Below are positions 11,496-22,965 of a stretch of 64,000 bases of DNA, one piece after another. This DNA comes from Poa pratensis (Eukaryota; Streptophyta; Magnoliopsida; Poales; Poaceae). Under the pieces are notes generated by a model. The model made no database searches and was not told where the DNA came from. It worked only from the letters and a program-made list of their open reading frames with translations. How positions within the stretch are numbered: the first letter of the stretch is position 1; each line of letters begins with the position of its first letter. Made by a program: the position numbers and the translations under genes. Location of the stretch: the NCBI GenBank assembly GCA_947311845.1, contig CAMZMU010000052.1:134259169-134323168 (forward strand), read 5' to 3'.

Positions 11496-14400
11496 CTATG
11501 GAGGTCCAATCCGGCGATCAAGCGGCCATCCATGTTGTGAAAAAATGACCCTCGCCACCTCCTCCAACCGTGCACATGCATCCGTAAAGAGGTCTCGATG
11601 TCCCACGCGTTGTAAGGTGGACCATGAACGGAGAGTATTTGTGCACCGGTAGAGTACCTGCAAAATGGAAACATCTTTGTCATTGAAAACCTTGTCATTT
11701 CTACAAAGCCAAAGCGACCAGATAACGGCAATCGCTCCCACCCTAATAATTGTTCTAAGCTTCTTGTCTATCCCATGCAACCAGTTACCAAAAACATTGG
11801 TTACAGACTTGGGAGGAAATAAGTTAGACGCTATTTGGATGGATGACCATATAGAACGTGCGAAAGGACACTCGAAGAATAAGTGTTTTATTGTCTCATG
11901 TTGAGGACAGAACATACACTTAGTACTTCCATGCCAATTCCGTTTGACAAGGTTATCCTTTGTAAGAATGACACCCTTACGAAGATACCACGTAAAAACT
12001 TTTATTTTAAGTGGGATCTTCATGTGCCAAATCTTTTTGTTATTATCGACTGGGATATCAGAGTGCACAAGCGCCCTATACATGGAATCTACTGAGAATT
12101 TTCCGTTCCCGCATAGCTTCCACCGAAATTCATCGGATCCTTATGTGAGTTGAACAGAAGCCAACCGTGCCAACAAGGCGTTCCAAGATGTTAATCTTGG
12201 GCCAAATAAATCTCGTCTGAACAACACATTGGGGGTGAACTTTGCATAACCGTAGCTATTGTATCCCCTTTATGTCGGACAATATCATATAGAGCAGGAT
12301 ATTGTTCCCGGAGGGTGGAGTTGCCTAACCAAATGTCCTCCCAGAAACGAATCTCCGTGCCATTCTTAATATTAAATACGCCAAAGCGAAAGAAATGTTT
12401 CTTAGTCGCCATTAGGCCAGCCCAAAAGTGTGAATCACCAGGTTTCCAATACACCTGTGATACCGCCTTTGAGCCGATGTATTTTCTTTTAAGGAGAGTT
12501 TGCCAAATGCCATCTTCGGAGAGTAGCCGAAACAGCCATTTCCCAAGGAGGGCCGAGTTCTTGATGCAAAGATCATGAATACCCAACCCACCTTGATCTT
12601 TAGGCCGGCAAACAACATCCCATTTAGCCAGTCGATATTTCTTCTTCTCACCGTTCCCTTGCCAAAAGAATCTCGAGCGGAAGTAATCCAACTTAGTCAA
12701 GACACCTTTTGGCAATTGGAAGAATGATATCATATACAGTACCATGTTAGTGAGTACTGAATTAATGAGAACCAACCTTCCTCCAAGGGACAGCAATTTG
12801 CCTTTCCAACTAGACAATCGTGCTTGTAGACGCTCCTCGACATGTCGCCATTCCGCATTAGTCAGTTTCCGGTAGTGTATTGGTATACCCAAGTACATAA
12901 TCGGAAACTGACCCTGCTCACACCCGAATATCTCGGCGTACTGAGCAGCTGCATCCTGTGCATCGCCGAAGCAGAACAATTCACTTTTATGGAAATTAAT
13001 TTTTAAACCTGATAATTGCTCGAATGCTGACAATATCAATTTCAGATTCGTCGCTTTATCCAGATCGTGTTCCATAAAAAGAATCGTGTCGTCCGCATAT
13101 TGAAGAATAGAGAGTCCCCCATCGACCAGATGTGGAACCACCCCTTCAATCAGACCGTCCGTTTTTGCCCGTTCAATCATGATGGTCAACATATCCGCCA
13201 CTATATTAAATAGTATAGGCGACAGAGGATCACCTTGTCTTAAACCCTTTTTTGTCTGGAAGTAGTGTCCGACGTCATCATTGACTTTTATGGCAACACT
13301 CCCTCCCGACACAAAATTAAGTACCCATTCGCACCACTTATCGGAGAACCCTTTCATTCTCAGAGTTTGTAGTAAGAAAGGCCACTTTACTTTGTCATAC
13401 GCCTTTTCAAAGTCGATTTTAAAAATTACCCCATTAAGTTTCTTCGTATGCATCTCATGTACGGTTTCGTGGAGAACCACAACTCCATCAAGGATATTCC
13501 TCCCTTGCATAAAAGCAGTTTGGGTAGGCTTTACCACATGATCAGCAACCGAATTTAACCTAATAGTAGCTACTTTAGTAAAGATCTTGAAGCTAACATT
13601 CAGGAGACATATTGGCCGATACTGTTGTATCCTTTCAGCCGCCTGAACCTTAGGCAACAAGACGATTTCCCCAAAATTAAGGCGGAAGAGCTCTAGATGT
13701 CCAGCATGCAAACATCCGAATAACTCAAGCAAATCAGACTTAATGGTATCCCAAAAATGCTGGTAGAACTCAGCTGGGAAACCATCGGGGCCGGGTGCCT
13801 TATTGTGTTCCATTTGGAAAACAGCCGTGCTAATCTCTTCTTCAGAGAAAGGTGCGATCAGCAGGTTATTTTCCTCCGGAGTAACTTGGGTAATATCATC
13901 TGTTCGCAACTCATCAAGAGAGAATTTGCCTTCCTCCGGAGCGCCAAACAAACCTTTATAGTAGTCAGTAATATAATCTTTGAGCTTGTCCTGACCCTCG
14001 ATCAGGCCCTCGTCCTGGTGAAGGGAATGAATGAGTTTCCTCCTATGTCTGCCGTTAGCAACATTGTGGAAGTATCTCGTATTCGAATCCCCTTGCAGAA
14101 TGAACTAAGCCTTAGATCTTTGGTACCATTTAAGCTCTTCCTCTCGAAGCATCCGTCCCACTTGCTCATTCGAATGCCGTTTGAGGTCATTCTCGTTAGC
14201 TGATAAGGGGCGAGATTCCGCAAGTTTGTTGAGCTCTTCAATGATTGAGCACAGACGCTCTTTTTCTTTTTTAAGAACACCGGTTGTATGTCTCGCCCAC
14301 CCACGCAGGAATGTACGCAAATTACGTATCTTACCATTCCATCGTTGGATAGCGGAGGCACCCGAAACCGGTTGAGCCCAAATCCTTTTAACCAATACAT

Positions 14401-15172
14401 CAAAACCATCCCGTAATAGCCAGCCTAATTCGAACTTGAATTGGGACTTCACGGGCGGTTTCAATGAACCGGTAGAAAGTAGTATGGGGGCATGATCCGA
14501 GAAAGCCTCGACGCGTTCCAAAACCCGAACAGATACCAACGGATATTTATCCTCCCAGCGGGAATCCATTAGCACCCGGTCCAGCTTTTCAAACGTCGGC
14601 TCGGGGAGACTATTAGCCCAAGTAAATTGTCTCCCCGTCATATGAACCTCTCTTAAAGACAAGCTATCAATAACAGCATTGAACAAGAGAGGCCAATGAC
14701 AATCGAACCTTCCCTTACTTTTCTCGTGATGGTACCTTAGCATATTGAAATCCCCTCCTATGAAAATAGGGTACGGGTTATCCTTAGCTAAATTAACCAA
14801 TTCACGAAGAAAAGCAGCCTTAAATTCCTCTTGAGCCGCACCGTACACAGCAACCAAACTCCATATAAAATTGTCGGACTTGTTCCGGATATGAAACTTG
14901 ATGTGAAAGTCACCATCCGAACGGTCCAACAATTCCATGGTATCAGTTCTAATGCCAAGTAACATGCCGTCCGATCTCCCGTGAGGGGGACAAGAATGCC
15001 ATGCAAAATCCACACCACCTGAGAGGCGGTCTAGTAGCGTGCTTGGAAAATCTCGTCTACCCGTCTCGGAGATAGCCAGAAAGTCCAATTTGTGATCCCT
15101 CACATGATGCGCAATATTTAAATGTTTAGCCAAGTCGCCTAGACCTCTGCTATTTTCAAATATGCCATTCAT
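11496..15172 (-). pseudogene. LINE-B ORF2: APE endonuclease, reverse transcriptase, zf-RVT
   Basis: ATG at 15172. The endonuclease (to 14105, 355 aa) has NSRG, ISETG, GGDFNML and SDHAPI, the APE-type active-site motifs. A single in-frame TAG at about 14105-14107 separates it from the reverse transcriptase (13951-12191, same frame, 586 aa). The latter has FKIDFEKAYDKVKW, GLRQGDPLSPILF and LQYADDTILF, so the catalytic Asp residues are intact. A frameshift at about 12150-12190 precedes the zf-RVT domain (12083-11496; CMFCPQHETIKHLFFECPFA). ORF2 thus has two lesions and is otherwise well kept, indicating a fairly recent insertion. It could mobilise nothing without repair. Confidence 0.9.
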
Positions 15173-15561
15173 TGGGAAACTGTTGGAGATTTTGGTTTTC
15201 TCGCGCTTTTACGCGAAGATCGATTTTTCTTAATTTTAGCGGACTTGGATTTCCGGCCAGTAGCATACAGGTCATCAAAAGATCCCAGCTGAGCCTCATC
15301 CAAATCTACCTCTAAAACCTCTCCTACAAGATGTGATAGAAGCTGTCCATCAAGCGTGTCATTCGCTTCATCATCATCTATAGGCGAGGCAATCGGCTTA
15401 GTCGAAACACTAGGTGATACCTTGCGGCGATCATATTCTACGTGTTTCAAGACATTAGCCGAAAAAACCACTTCTTTATCATTTCTCCCTAAACTGACAC
15501 CAACACTAGACAACTGTGCAGACAATTTAGATGGCGAAAACGAAAGGAAGGACTTCTGAAT
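15169..15561 (-). pseudogene. LINE-B ORF1, C-terminal fragment
   Basis: The open frame runs from the truncated 5' end to a TGA at 15169-15171. It encodes an acidic then Lys/Arg/Ser-rich tail (KSAKIKKNRSSRKSARKPKS), fitting the basic RNA-binding C-terminus of a LINE ORF1 protein. The stop overlaps the ORF2 start as ATGA. No zinc knuckle remains. Confidence 0.65.
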
Positions 15562-15570
15562 TATATAATT

Positions 15571-15807
15571 ATATACACATTCATAGAATTACAAGGTGGA
15601 GCAGCTGATCGGCTTTGCCAAAACTGAATTGAAACCCAAGGTGTCGTGCTTCGATTGTCGCCTTCTTCAACCCACGAAGCTGCCAGCGTTATTGTTTCCT
15701 GCCTCGCCGCACAGCTTAGCACCTGGTGCTTAACCGTGCGTAGGTGCGCGGCAAAAGATCCGGGGAACCATCACCACAATATGGATGGATTCCTCAGAGC
15801 TCACTGA
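15571..15807 (-). other. FLZ-B 3' flank, proximal part
   Basis: Matches FLZ-A 5165-5300 (CATAGAATTACAAGGTGGAGC, CTGCCTCGCCGCACAGCT, CCTCAGAGCTCACTGATA). It contains about 60 extra bases relative to FLZ-A around 15640-15690. It ends at the TA where the Stowaway-type element inserted. Confidence 0.75.
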
Positions 15808-16067
15808 TACTCCCTCCGTTCCGGAATATAAGACGTTTAGGCTTTCCTTCCGACCAGGTGAAAAAGGTACATAATGACGTGTTTACCCCTGTTACGAGAA
15901 AAGTCAATCGCACGAGACAGCGAATCGGTACAGGCAAACGATACAGCGAATCGGTACAGGCGAACAAAATTTGAATCAATCGGGGTAGCTCCTCGCAAGA
16001 TCGGGGCAGCTCCTCGCCAGATCAGGGCGACAAAAATTGAATCGATCGGGGCAGAGCTAACCGTCAT

Positions 16068-16370
16068 CCTCGTCAGCTCCAGGACCTCACCATCCTCGCC
16101 AGCTCCAGGATCCCGCTCGTGTTAGGAGCTCACCGTCAAGGATCCTCGCCATCAGAAGCTCCAGGACGCCGTTCAAGAATCCTTGCCATCAGGAGCTCCA
16201 GGACCTCACCATCAGGAGGTCGCCGTCAAGGATCCTCGCCATCAAGGGCCTCGCCATCAGGGGCTCTGAGCTTGCCCCAGCGCCTCACCATCAGGAGCTC
16301 CACGAGGGAGGTCTGAGGTTGCCCAGCGCCTCACCATCAGGAGCTCCATGACGGAGCTCTGAGGTTGCCT
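16068..16370. repeat. Degenerate tandem repeat, CTCACCATCAGGAGCTCC unit
   Basis: About ten imperfect copies of a unit such as CCTCGCCATCAGGAGCTCCA, inside the Stowaway-type element. It makes open frames in several phases without resembling a protein. Confidence 0.75.
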
Positions 16371-17314
16371 AGCGCCTTGCCGCCCACGAGGAACTGGGCA
16401 TCATCAACGGCTGCTTTTACTCTCCTCCCTGCAAGTATTTCAAGTCCTGCAAGCATTCCATGTCCTCAACTTGTCAGGAAAACACCAGCAGCAGTAAAAA
16501 TGTAGGATTAGCAGCAACAATATCAGAATTATAGTGGACTGAAGTACTCCAAGCACAAGGAGCAATACAGATCACAAGGAAACATACTCCTGCTACTGTT
16601 GTGTGCATATTTCCTTCAGTACATACTCCATCATCATTTGAAGAAGGAGCAATACACATCACAAGGCACACTTACAAAGAGAGGAAGCAGTAGTTTGCAA
16701 GCTTGTAAATTAATCTCGCATTTGTTAAATTAGCTCGCACTTGTTAAATAAATCACACAGAGCAGTACTGCAGCAAGCAATCTCACAGAGCAGTACACAA
16801 GATCAAAAAATCCTACTGCTATATCAAGCAACATGCAGCAGCAGCAACTTGCTACTGATGCAAATTCATGAAATTCAAAAAATATTACAAGCCCGGCACG
16901 GCACGACACGGAATACTCCATCAGGTAACCTTATCAAGCATAAGGAAACAAATGCGTGCACTGCCTGCACTACTCCACAGCAAGTACCCTACTGCAAGTC
17001 AACACACTACAACAATAAGAATAAACTACTGCAAGTGACAGTTAATTTGTTTCCGAAATTACACAAGCAAGCATTGTTCAGTGCAAGTGTCCCACATGTC
17101 CTGGATCACAACAGACCCAAAAAGGTCTGAAATTACACAAAAAGCTACCAGACGAGAGACCTTGTCTAGAGAGAGAGAAGAGCCGCGTACCAGACGCACG
17201 GACGCCGTGGCACCGTGGTGTGGTGGGGCAGTGCCCGTGCTGCCACGGTGGGGGCACCGTGAGGAAGACGACGGCGTCTTCACGCGAATCAGCTGCTCCG
17301 CCGCTCTGCTGCTA

Positions 17315-17690
17315 CAGCGACCCCACCACGTTGGCTTTGGAGACCCGGACCCTGCAGCGCCGCCAGGTCCAACCTCTCAACCACCCTACTCCACGGGTTC
17401 ATGCCGGAGATCAAGAAACAGAGAGCAGAGCTCCATACGAGATGCGGTCGACGGGGCATGTGTTGATGGCGTCGGCGATGCGGTCCTCAGGGTCGGCCCA
17501 CTGCGCGACGACGCGGGCGCGGCTGTGAACGGACTCGATGGCGAAGGTGCTTCCGGCGTGGAGCGCGCACTTGAGGCAGCCGACGCAGGCCACCTCTTCG
17601 ATGAACACGGCCCGGGACTCGCTCTCCGCGCCACGCCACGACGAGTAGAACGGGCGGCCCGTGTAGCCCTGGAACTCGGACCGCTTCGCC
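17315..17690 (-). pseudogene. Captured fragment of a plastid ferredoxin-domain (DnaJ-like) gene
   Basis: Reading the minus strand from about 17670 gives a [4Fe-4S] ferredoxin-like domain: FIEEVACVGCLKCALHAG (Cx2Cx2C) followed by RARVVAQWADPEDRIADAI and TCPVD. This pattern is known from the C-terminal part of chloroplast DnaJ-like proteins. All four expected cluster cysteines are present, although the Cys that usually follows CPVD is Arg. After that point the frame runs into a stop (about 17441), and further family-like pieces (ERLDLAAL; VRVSKANVVG) appear in other frames at 17320-17425. So it is a broken, probably genomic-derived capture without a J domain. The flanking 17690-18120 is GC-rich and low in complexity. 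Confidence 0.72.
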
Positions 17691-18248
17691 TGCGGTCGTA
17701 GGCCTCGCCATCCTCGTCGGACTCGGCCGCTCCATCATCCGGCGCAAGCAGATCTAGCCCTGGCGCACGCAGATCTAGGCCTCCGTCGCCCAGAACCTCG
17801 TCAACGACGCATCAAAAACGAATCTTTGACCTTCGTATCACAGAGAGGAAACGGGGTGGTGCGGAGCGGTGGAGGTCCGAGGACGGCGACGTAGATCCAG
17901 AGGTATAGGGCGGCGACGTAGATCCAGAGGTATAGGGCGGCGACGGGGAGCCACGGGGAGAGGGTGGCGACGGGTAGCGCGAGCGCGACCGACGGGCGGT
18001 GGTGGGGAACGCGGGCGGGAGCGAGAGCGAGTGGAGGAGAGGACAGAGACGGAGTGGAGGGGAACGCGAGCGAGTGGACGAGAGGCGTCGACGCGCTGTC
18101 TGCGCGAGGGGCAATTTTGGAAAGTCAAAAGAATTCGTAGCGTGACAAAATGTGTACACGAAAAGCTTAAACGTCTTATCTTCTGGAACGGAGGGAGTAC
18201 AACCAAAACTTTTTCTCAGCCACGAACGACGCAGCTTCGCGCTCAGGC

Positions 18249-18536
18249 TTATGAGCTCGCGACAGACACCTTCCTGGACTCTTGGGGCCGCGGCACTGCT
18301 CCTGAGGAGTAGGGCTGAAGCAGCCGGCCGGCTTTCCTGGCGCAGGCGTCGTCGAGCCGCATCTTCTGGTGGCGGCACTCGTCGCTGCAGAAGGGGGTGT
18401 CTCCTCTGTACATGAAGATGTCGTCCTCCCGCGCCAGCAGCTTGTCGCAGAGCGCGCAGGCGTCCATGGCAGGCATGCCGCGCTCGCCGACCAGGTCGTC
18501 GTCGAAGAAGAAAGCGCAGTCTACAGATGACACCAT
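18249..18536 (-). CDS. FLZ-B: short FCS-like zinc finger protein, 95 aa
   Basis: Intact 95-residue paralogue of FLZ-A, differing mainly by single substitutions. C27, C30, C50 and C54 form the FLZ finger with DIFMYRGDTPFCSDECR. The N-terminus (FFFDDDLVGERG) and tail (PQESRKVSVASS) follow the family. The ATG at 18536 is chosen because it aligns with FLZ-A. As for the other copies, binding to SnRK1 is expected from the family, not shown here. The Stowaway-type element sits about 50 bp downstream of the stop, so it lies in the likely 3' UTR and could supply the transcript end. Upstream, a TATA-like box lies about 135 bp from the ATG. Confidence 0.92.
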   Translation of the reverse strand: MVSSVDCAFFFDDDLVGERGMPAMDACALCDKLLAREDDIFMYRGDTPFCSDECRHQKMRLDDACARKAGRLLQPYSSGAVPRPQESRKVSVASS

Positions 18537-18666
18537 GGTATGTATGTCTAGGTGGTTTGGAGGAGCTAGCAGAGCTAAGCTTTGCGGTGAGTTCGCTGCT
18601 CTTGGTGAGGGCAGGTGAGATGGAATTGATCGAGGGAGGGGAGTTTTCAGGGAAGCGGAGGCATGG

Positions 18667-18676
18667 GTATATATCG
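18667..18676 (-). promoter_or_regulatory. Putative TATA region of FLZ-B
   Basis: Plus-strand GGGTATATATCGTGC is shared with FLZ-C and the orphan promoter at 50954, and lies upstream of the minus-strand gene. Confidence 0.6.
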
Positions 18677-18711
18677 TGCTTGGAGAAGGAATCTTTAGCC
18701 GTGGTGCAATG

Positions 18712-20070
18712 CATCTACGCTTGGCGGTTGGACGTCGACAGGTAGTCGACTCGCAGATATTTTCGTTTCAGGAATGATATTATGCAGATATTTTGCAGGC
18801 CACGCAACCAACCTCATGGCCTGGTCGATCATAGATCAGCCAACTAGCGGCAGCTACGAACAAGCCGCAGTTTTTTACACGTCGGAAAGTGGAAAAAGAG
18901 TTGTTGAACTGAAGGGTGTTGCCAGATGGTTTGCCTTTGCAATCGTGCACGTTTTTGTATTGGGGAAGCACCTTGCAGTTCCTGTTGCACTGCTCAGGTG
19001 GCAGTCTTTGTTACATGTGTGTTTGGATTTTGCCAGCGTCCGCCCTGCCAACACGCGGGCGAGCCAAAATATTGGCGCGGCTTTCCGCCGCCCACGCCTT
19101 ACCAAATCGTTGGCGTCGATTTGTACTGGAAAGCTGTAGGTCGCATTGGCACGCCAAATTATGGGCTGTGATCCAAACGGTGCCCAACCACTTCGGTCAA
19201 CGCCAATAATTTGGCTTGGCAGCCCGGGGCTGCAATCCAAACAGGCTCTATAGCCTGTCCAGCCCAGCCGTTCAGGCAGTCAGCTTGTTCTATAGTGAAG
19301 CGTTGGTCGTCATCTTCGGAGTCGCGAAGAATCTGTCAAGAGAGATTGACATTTTCTCCCGGGAAAGCAGTAATAGAGTGTTGACAGAGTGAACTCTGCA
19401 TCACAAATGACATGAAAGGTGTTCGTGTCCAAGGTTGTTGAGCACGAAAGCCTTGGTTGCAGTGGAGTAGTTTCTATTAAGAAATGGCCGGTGGAGTCGT
19501 GGAAGATATTTTCCTCTGCTTGCGCAGACTGTGATTCACCACCTAGTTGTTGGTGAGGACCATGCACATGGTTTTGGTTCTACTCTGGTGTCGACACAAT
19601 CCAGCCTAGCCATGACGCGCTCTCAAGATGGATCTAACTCGACACTAGTGACAACTGACACGTACATAAAACAAAATCTAGGTTATACAATATAATAGTT
19701 TCCTTGGGTATTTAGGCATGCATTTTGAAAGCGCAGTGGACGTATTCAGAATCGAGTAAACATTTATGTGCTACTGCATTTTGCATGATAATTTTTATTA
19801 GCAATTCAAGATTATTAATTGAAAGCATTCGCTAAAATTATTTTAAGTTCATGGGGATCACTACATTAATTAGTAGGTGTCATGTGGGAATCATGTCCTC
19901 GCAAAAATGTGAGCGAGAAGCCACATGGATCTGGTGGACATGGTTTCAAGCGAACAACAAATCAAAGATTTAATCTTTTCTTTGAGACTACGGGTAAGTA
20001 GTGATATGTTAAATACTAATGAGATACTTAATGAATACAACATGCAATATGTAGCATGTCCTATAGTCTC
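18712..20070 (-). other. FLZ-B upstream flank
   Basis: Homologous to 5770-5907 plus 8078-8697 (FLZ-A) and to 52960-54540 (orphan unit). Conserved blocks are GCAGATATTTTGCAGGCC, GTATTGGGGAAGCACC, CATCTTCGGAGTCG and, distally, CATGTGGGAATCATG and GTTTCAAGCGAACA. The long conservation shows that duplications moved more than 1.3 kb of upstream sequence with each gene. No ORF is supported. Confidence 0.75.
19020..19243. mobile_element. Probable MITE, about 224 bp
   Basis: This block has no counterpart at the equivalent position of the orphan unit near 53590. It starts TGTTTGGATTTTGCC and ends GCTGCAATCCAAACA, short inverted ends. No convincing target duplication is visible, so the superfamily stays open. 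Confidence 0.5.
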
Positions 20071-20659
20071 TTCATAGTCCACGTTAAAAGTTGACAATTA
20101 TACATGTTGTCATCATAAAAACAACATAAAGAGAAGACACATTATTTTTTATTAACCAGGTTCATCATAAAAACCACAGTAAAAGGGCGTGCCCGATAAC
20201 CAGTTGTTCAATGTGAGACAACTAACATGAGTGACACATTATTTTTTATTAACCATGTTCAACTCGCCTCGCTGATGAGAGAGAGCTAGTCCCGTTGAGC
20301 AATTTTGAGCACACGAAGTGACGACCTAATGATGAATCGATGGAATCCACCAACATAGCACACCTTTCATCTTGATTGTTTCCGAGAGATAGAAGTTCCC
20401 AGGACTTCCACTCGAATATGATTTCCGGAGTGATAAACTCAACAAGTAGGTCTATTCCTTTTGGAAAGATCTTGTTTCATATGAGAGATAAGTTACAAGT
20501 GGCTCATAGGGGTGCTTTTATAGGTCTAGAGCTTTCTACTAAAGACCTACAATATTCTTGGTGGGAGAGAAAAGTAGGCCCATCAAAGTATATTCAAGAA
20601 AAAACAAGACCCTTATCCACGAGGGGTCCCACTAATAAGCTTACCGAGCTTCTCTAAGG
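20071..20659. other. AT-rich spacer, nothing recognised
   Basis: A short direct repeat (ACACATTATTTTTTATTAACCA at 20138 and 20233) is visible. No gene is supported. Confidence 0.5.
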
Positions 20660-21240
20660 ATGAGCGAATACCCATTCAGGTAGCCCTACAAGGCGAAGAC
20701 GGTACAAAGACCCAGGGTGGCACATGACTAACTTACACCCCCTCCCCCCTAAGGTGGGCTAGCACAAGAAGGCTGAGCCGGTTCTTGCATAAGTTTGGTC
20801 CAGTAGGATTTCTCATACGAGACGGCGTACAAAACTTGAAGTACAAGGAAAGTAGAAGTAGCCGGCTCCTACTAGATCTGCACACGAACCGACTCGGGAT
20901 AGATCTGTAACCCTGTACTAGCCATCGGGTCGAGTCTATCAGTCCGACAGGGAGCAGCCTATAGGGTACCCAATATCGACAATCTCAGGTTACCAGCGAC
21001 TTTGTAATCAATCTCGCAATATCAATATAGACAAGAAAAATTAGGTCTTACTTCTAGAGCGAGGTGCCGAACCTGGGTACATCGTGTTGAGCCAATCTCG
21101 TCCCCTGACTCTTCTTCGTCTAGCTCCACCACACTCTGTTAGCCACACCCAATGGCTAAGCCATGACGAAAGCATGACAGTTGTCGCCCACCATGGGGTA
21201 TGTGACGACCGAAGTAGTCTTTCGGGCGGTATCCTTCTCC
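20660..21240 (+). mobile_element. LTR retrotransposon fragment (LTR end and primer-binding site)
   Basis: The sequence has the character of a plant LTR (CGAGGTGCCGAACCTGGGTAC near 21060). It ends near CATGACA at 21179, followed by GTTGTCGCCCACCATGGGG, which resembles a primer-binding site of the TTGGCGCCCACCGTGGGG type. The mate LTR is not in the window, and the internal region 21241-21540 has no convincing ORF. Boundaries are approximate. Confidence 0.5.
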
Positions 21241-21819
21241 ACCATCGATGATATCGCCATCAGGCGTGTCATCCGCTTTGGATTCATGGGATCATCGACG
21301 ACTCAACCTGAAAGCCGGCATCCACCCGTTGACGAGCGGTGAGATCGTGCCCTTCGGCGTCATCGACGTATACATTGACTATGTAAGCTTCAATGGTGAC
21401 AACATCTCACCTCCTCCGAAGGCGTTGGCGTCAGCTTCAACAACAATATCGCCCTCGACGATGGTTTCAGTGACGACATCGCTTCTGTTGGCGACGCCGA
21501 GTCCATCCTTCCGCTAGAGACATTTTTGGGTCACTTTGGCAAAATGCCTCAATCTAAGTGAGCTAAAAGCTCAACTGTGACAAAGTCAAATAAAGCGAGG
21601 CCCCCTGCATTTTGTAAGTGTGATACGTAAATCGTCCCCTCTCAAAAAAGAAAGAAAGAGGATCGTATAAAAAAGGCATATGGGAATCTTGAGCTGTGGT
21701 GGTGCATGCACGCCAGAAATCACTCGTTGAAAAGTCGATTCGCACACGAGCACATCTCTTGTCGACGCACCACTTGCGCCAGTAGCAGCTGCAACTTACG
21801 AGCAACCGTTCTGCCAATT
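21241..21819. other. Retroelement internal remnant and spacer
   Basis: 21241-21520 reads as GC-rich sequence downstream of the putative primer-binding site. The remainder to 21819 shows nothing I recognise. Confidence 0.4.
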
Positions 21820-22030
21820 TTAATCTAACAGCCTTGGAGAGAAGAATCCTGTTGAGAAACCAGCCGTTTGACCGAGAGATTTGCCAGCAGGGTATATCCC
21901 GAAGATTGCATTGTGCACGTTCTGTATCAAGGGGAGAGTACCTTGCAGTTGCAACTTGCACGGCTCAAGGTTCCAGTGGGGTCTCGTTTCCGGAGAGCAG
22001 CTTCCTCCAGATCTGCTGAGTTTGTATACT
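21820..22030 (-). other. FLZ upstream-flank remnant without gene
   Basis: GCATTGTGCACGTTCTGTATCAAGGGGAGAGTACCTTGCAGTTGC and its surroundings (a few blocks of up to 15 bases identical) align with the FLZ-B upstream flank at 18925-18985. The same orientation as the other units suggests a lost FLZ copy between FLZ-B and FLZ-C. Confidence 0.55.
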
Positions 22031-22194
22031 CTGCTTAACTTAACACTGAAGCCTGCGAATAATACTCTCAGAGAGATCACCATCTTCGACGGGAGAAAGA
22101 ATAACCATCGATAGTAGTTACCCGGACTTTGAGAATGCGTGGTTCATCACTGCGATTTACTAAGATACACCTCGATTTTGATTGGAAATATATG

Positions 22195-22950
22195 ATGGCT
22201 TTGCACAGGCGATATGTGCTGCTGCATATGCAGTGAGTCACGGCCTGCGTGTAGCGATGAGACTCACTGTTAGCCGTACGTCCGCTTTCCACATCATGCA
22301 GCAAATGCCATGACGCAATGTTGCTGCTGCCTCTGAATCGGCAATGAGGGGGGAGACAAACACCGAAAATACGTACTCCCTCCATTTTTTAATATAAGAT
22401 GTTTTAGTTGGTACACATGTTGTATATGCATACTAAAATGAGTGAACATGTACACAAAAATGTGTCTACATACATTTATGTGCATGTGCATGGGGACAAA
22501 AGCTAAAACATCTTATATTAAAAAACGGAGGGAGTATAACCGTGATGTTCGTCGAATCTGACGTTTGAATGTAATACTTCAGTTTCATCTGATTTGTCGT
22601 TTTGCGTACTCAGTTGGAGACCTTAATTACTACGTTTCTTCTCCAGCGATGTAGTATTTTTTGAGAAGGCTTGGTTGGCAATTCATGAAAGAAAACAGCC
22701 AGGAGTGATAAAAAGTACGGTTGCTTTGATTTACAGCACCAAAACAGCCAAATTCATGGATATCCGGATATATATTCATAGAATCACAAGGTAGAGTTGG
22801 TCGGATTAGCCAAAATGTGCTTCCGATTATTGCCTTCTTCAACGCGCCGCTGCTTCCTGCTTCGCCAGAGAGCCGAGAACTACCACAACAACATCAATAG
22901 ATACTTCGGAGTACCAACTAGAGTAACAAATAAACTTTGATTCTAAGCCA
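22195..22950 (-). other. FLZ-C 3' flank
   Basis: Homologous to the 3' flanks of the other units (GCGATGAGACTCACTGTTAG, CCGTGATGTTCGTCGAATC, TTCATAGAATCACAAGGTAG). It is interrupted by the Stowaway MITE at 22376. Confidence 0.72.
22376..22534. mobile_element. Stowaway MITE, 159 bp
   Basis: Inverted ends CTCCCTCCATTTTTTAATAT / ATATTAAAAAACGGAGGGAG, flanked by TA at 22374-22375 and 22535-22536. Paralogous flanks of FLZ-A (about 4915) and FLZ-B (about 11046) lack the insert. Confidence 0.93.
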
Positions 22951-22965
22951 GCACGCTCTGGCTGA

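Larger units (their letters stand above)
11328..15561 (-). mobile_element. LINE-B, 4.2 kb non-LTR retrotransposon
   Basis: It is flanked by TATATAATT at 11319-11327 and 15562-15570. The 3' end is on the left, with an A-rich tail (T-run 11326-11332 on the plus strand) and the typical AATAAAGCCATTTATCTAAAA end on the minus strand. The 5' end is truncated inside ORF1. The FLZ-A and FLZ-C flanks are continuous over the equivalent site (GGATATATACACTGTCATAG near 5155), giving independent support for the boundaries. Confidence 0.88.
15810..18197. mobile_element. Stowaway-type (Tc1/mariner) element, 2388 bp, carrying gene fragment
   Basis: The terminal inverted repeats begin CTCCCTCCGTTCCGGAATAT on the left; the right end is the near-perfect complement (about 35 bp, three mismatches, both including AAGACGTTTA). 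The insertion is flanked by TA at 15808-15809 and 18198-18199. FLZ-A has the empty site GATACAACCAAAAC (about 5304) where FLZ-B has GATA...element...TACAACCAAAAC. The interior lacks a transposase. It holds a GC-rich repeat block, AT-rich sequence and, on the minus strand, a ferredoxin-domain gene fragment. Most Stowaway elements are below 0.5 kb, so this is unusually long. Confidence 0.92.

Noticed and set aside
17081..17701. 206-codon plus-strand frame in the Stowaway-type element
   Set aside because: It is opposite the ferredoxin-domain fragment, which has clear motifs on the minus strand. The plus-strand product is low in complexity.
17812..18714. 300-codon minus-strand frame overlapping FLZ-B
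   Set aside because: It is a shifted frame through FLZ-B and GC-rich repeats (RRRPIPLDL type). The FLZ frame is the real one.
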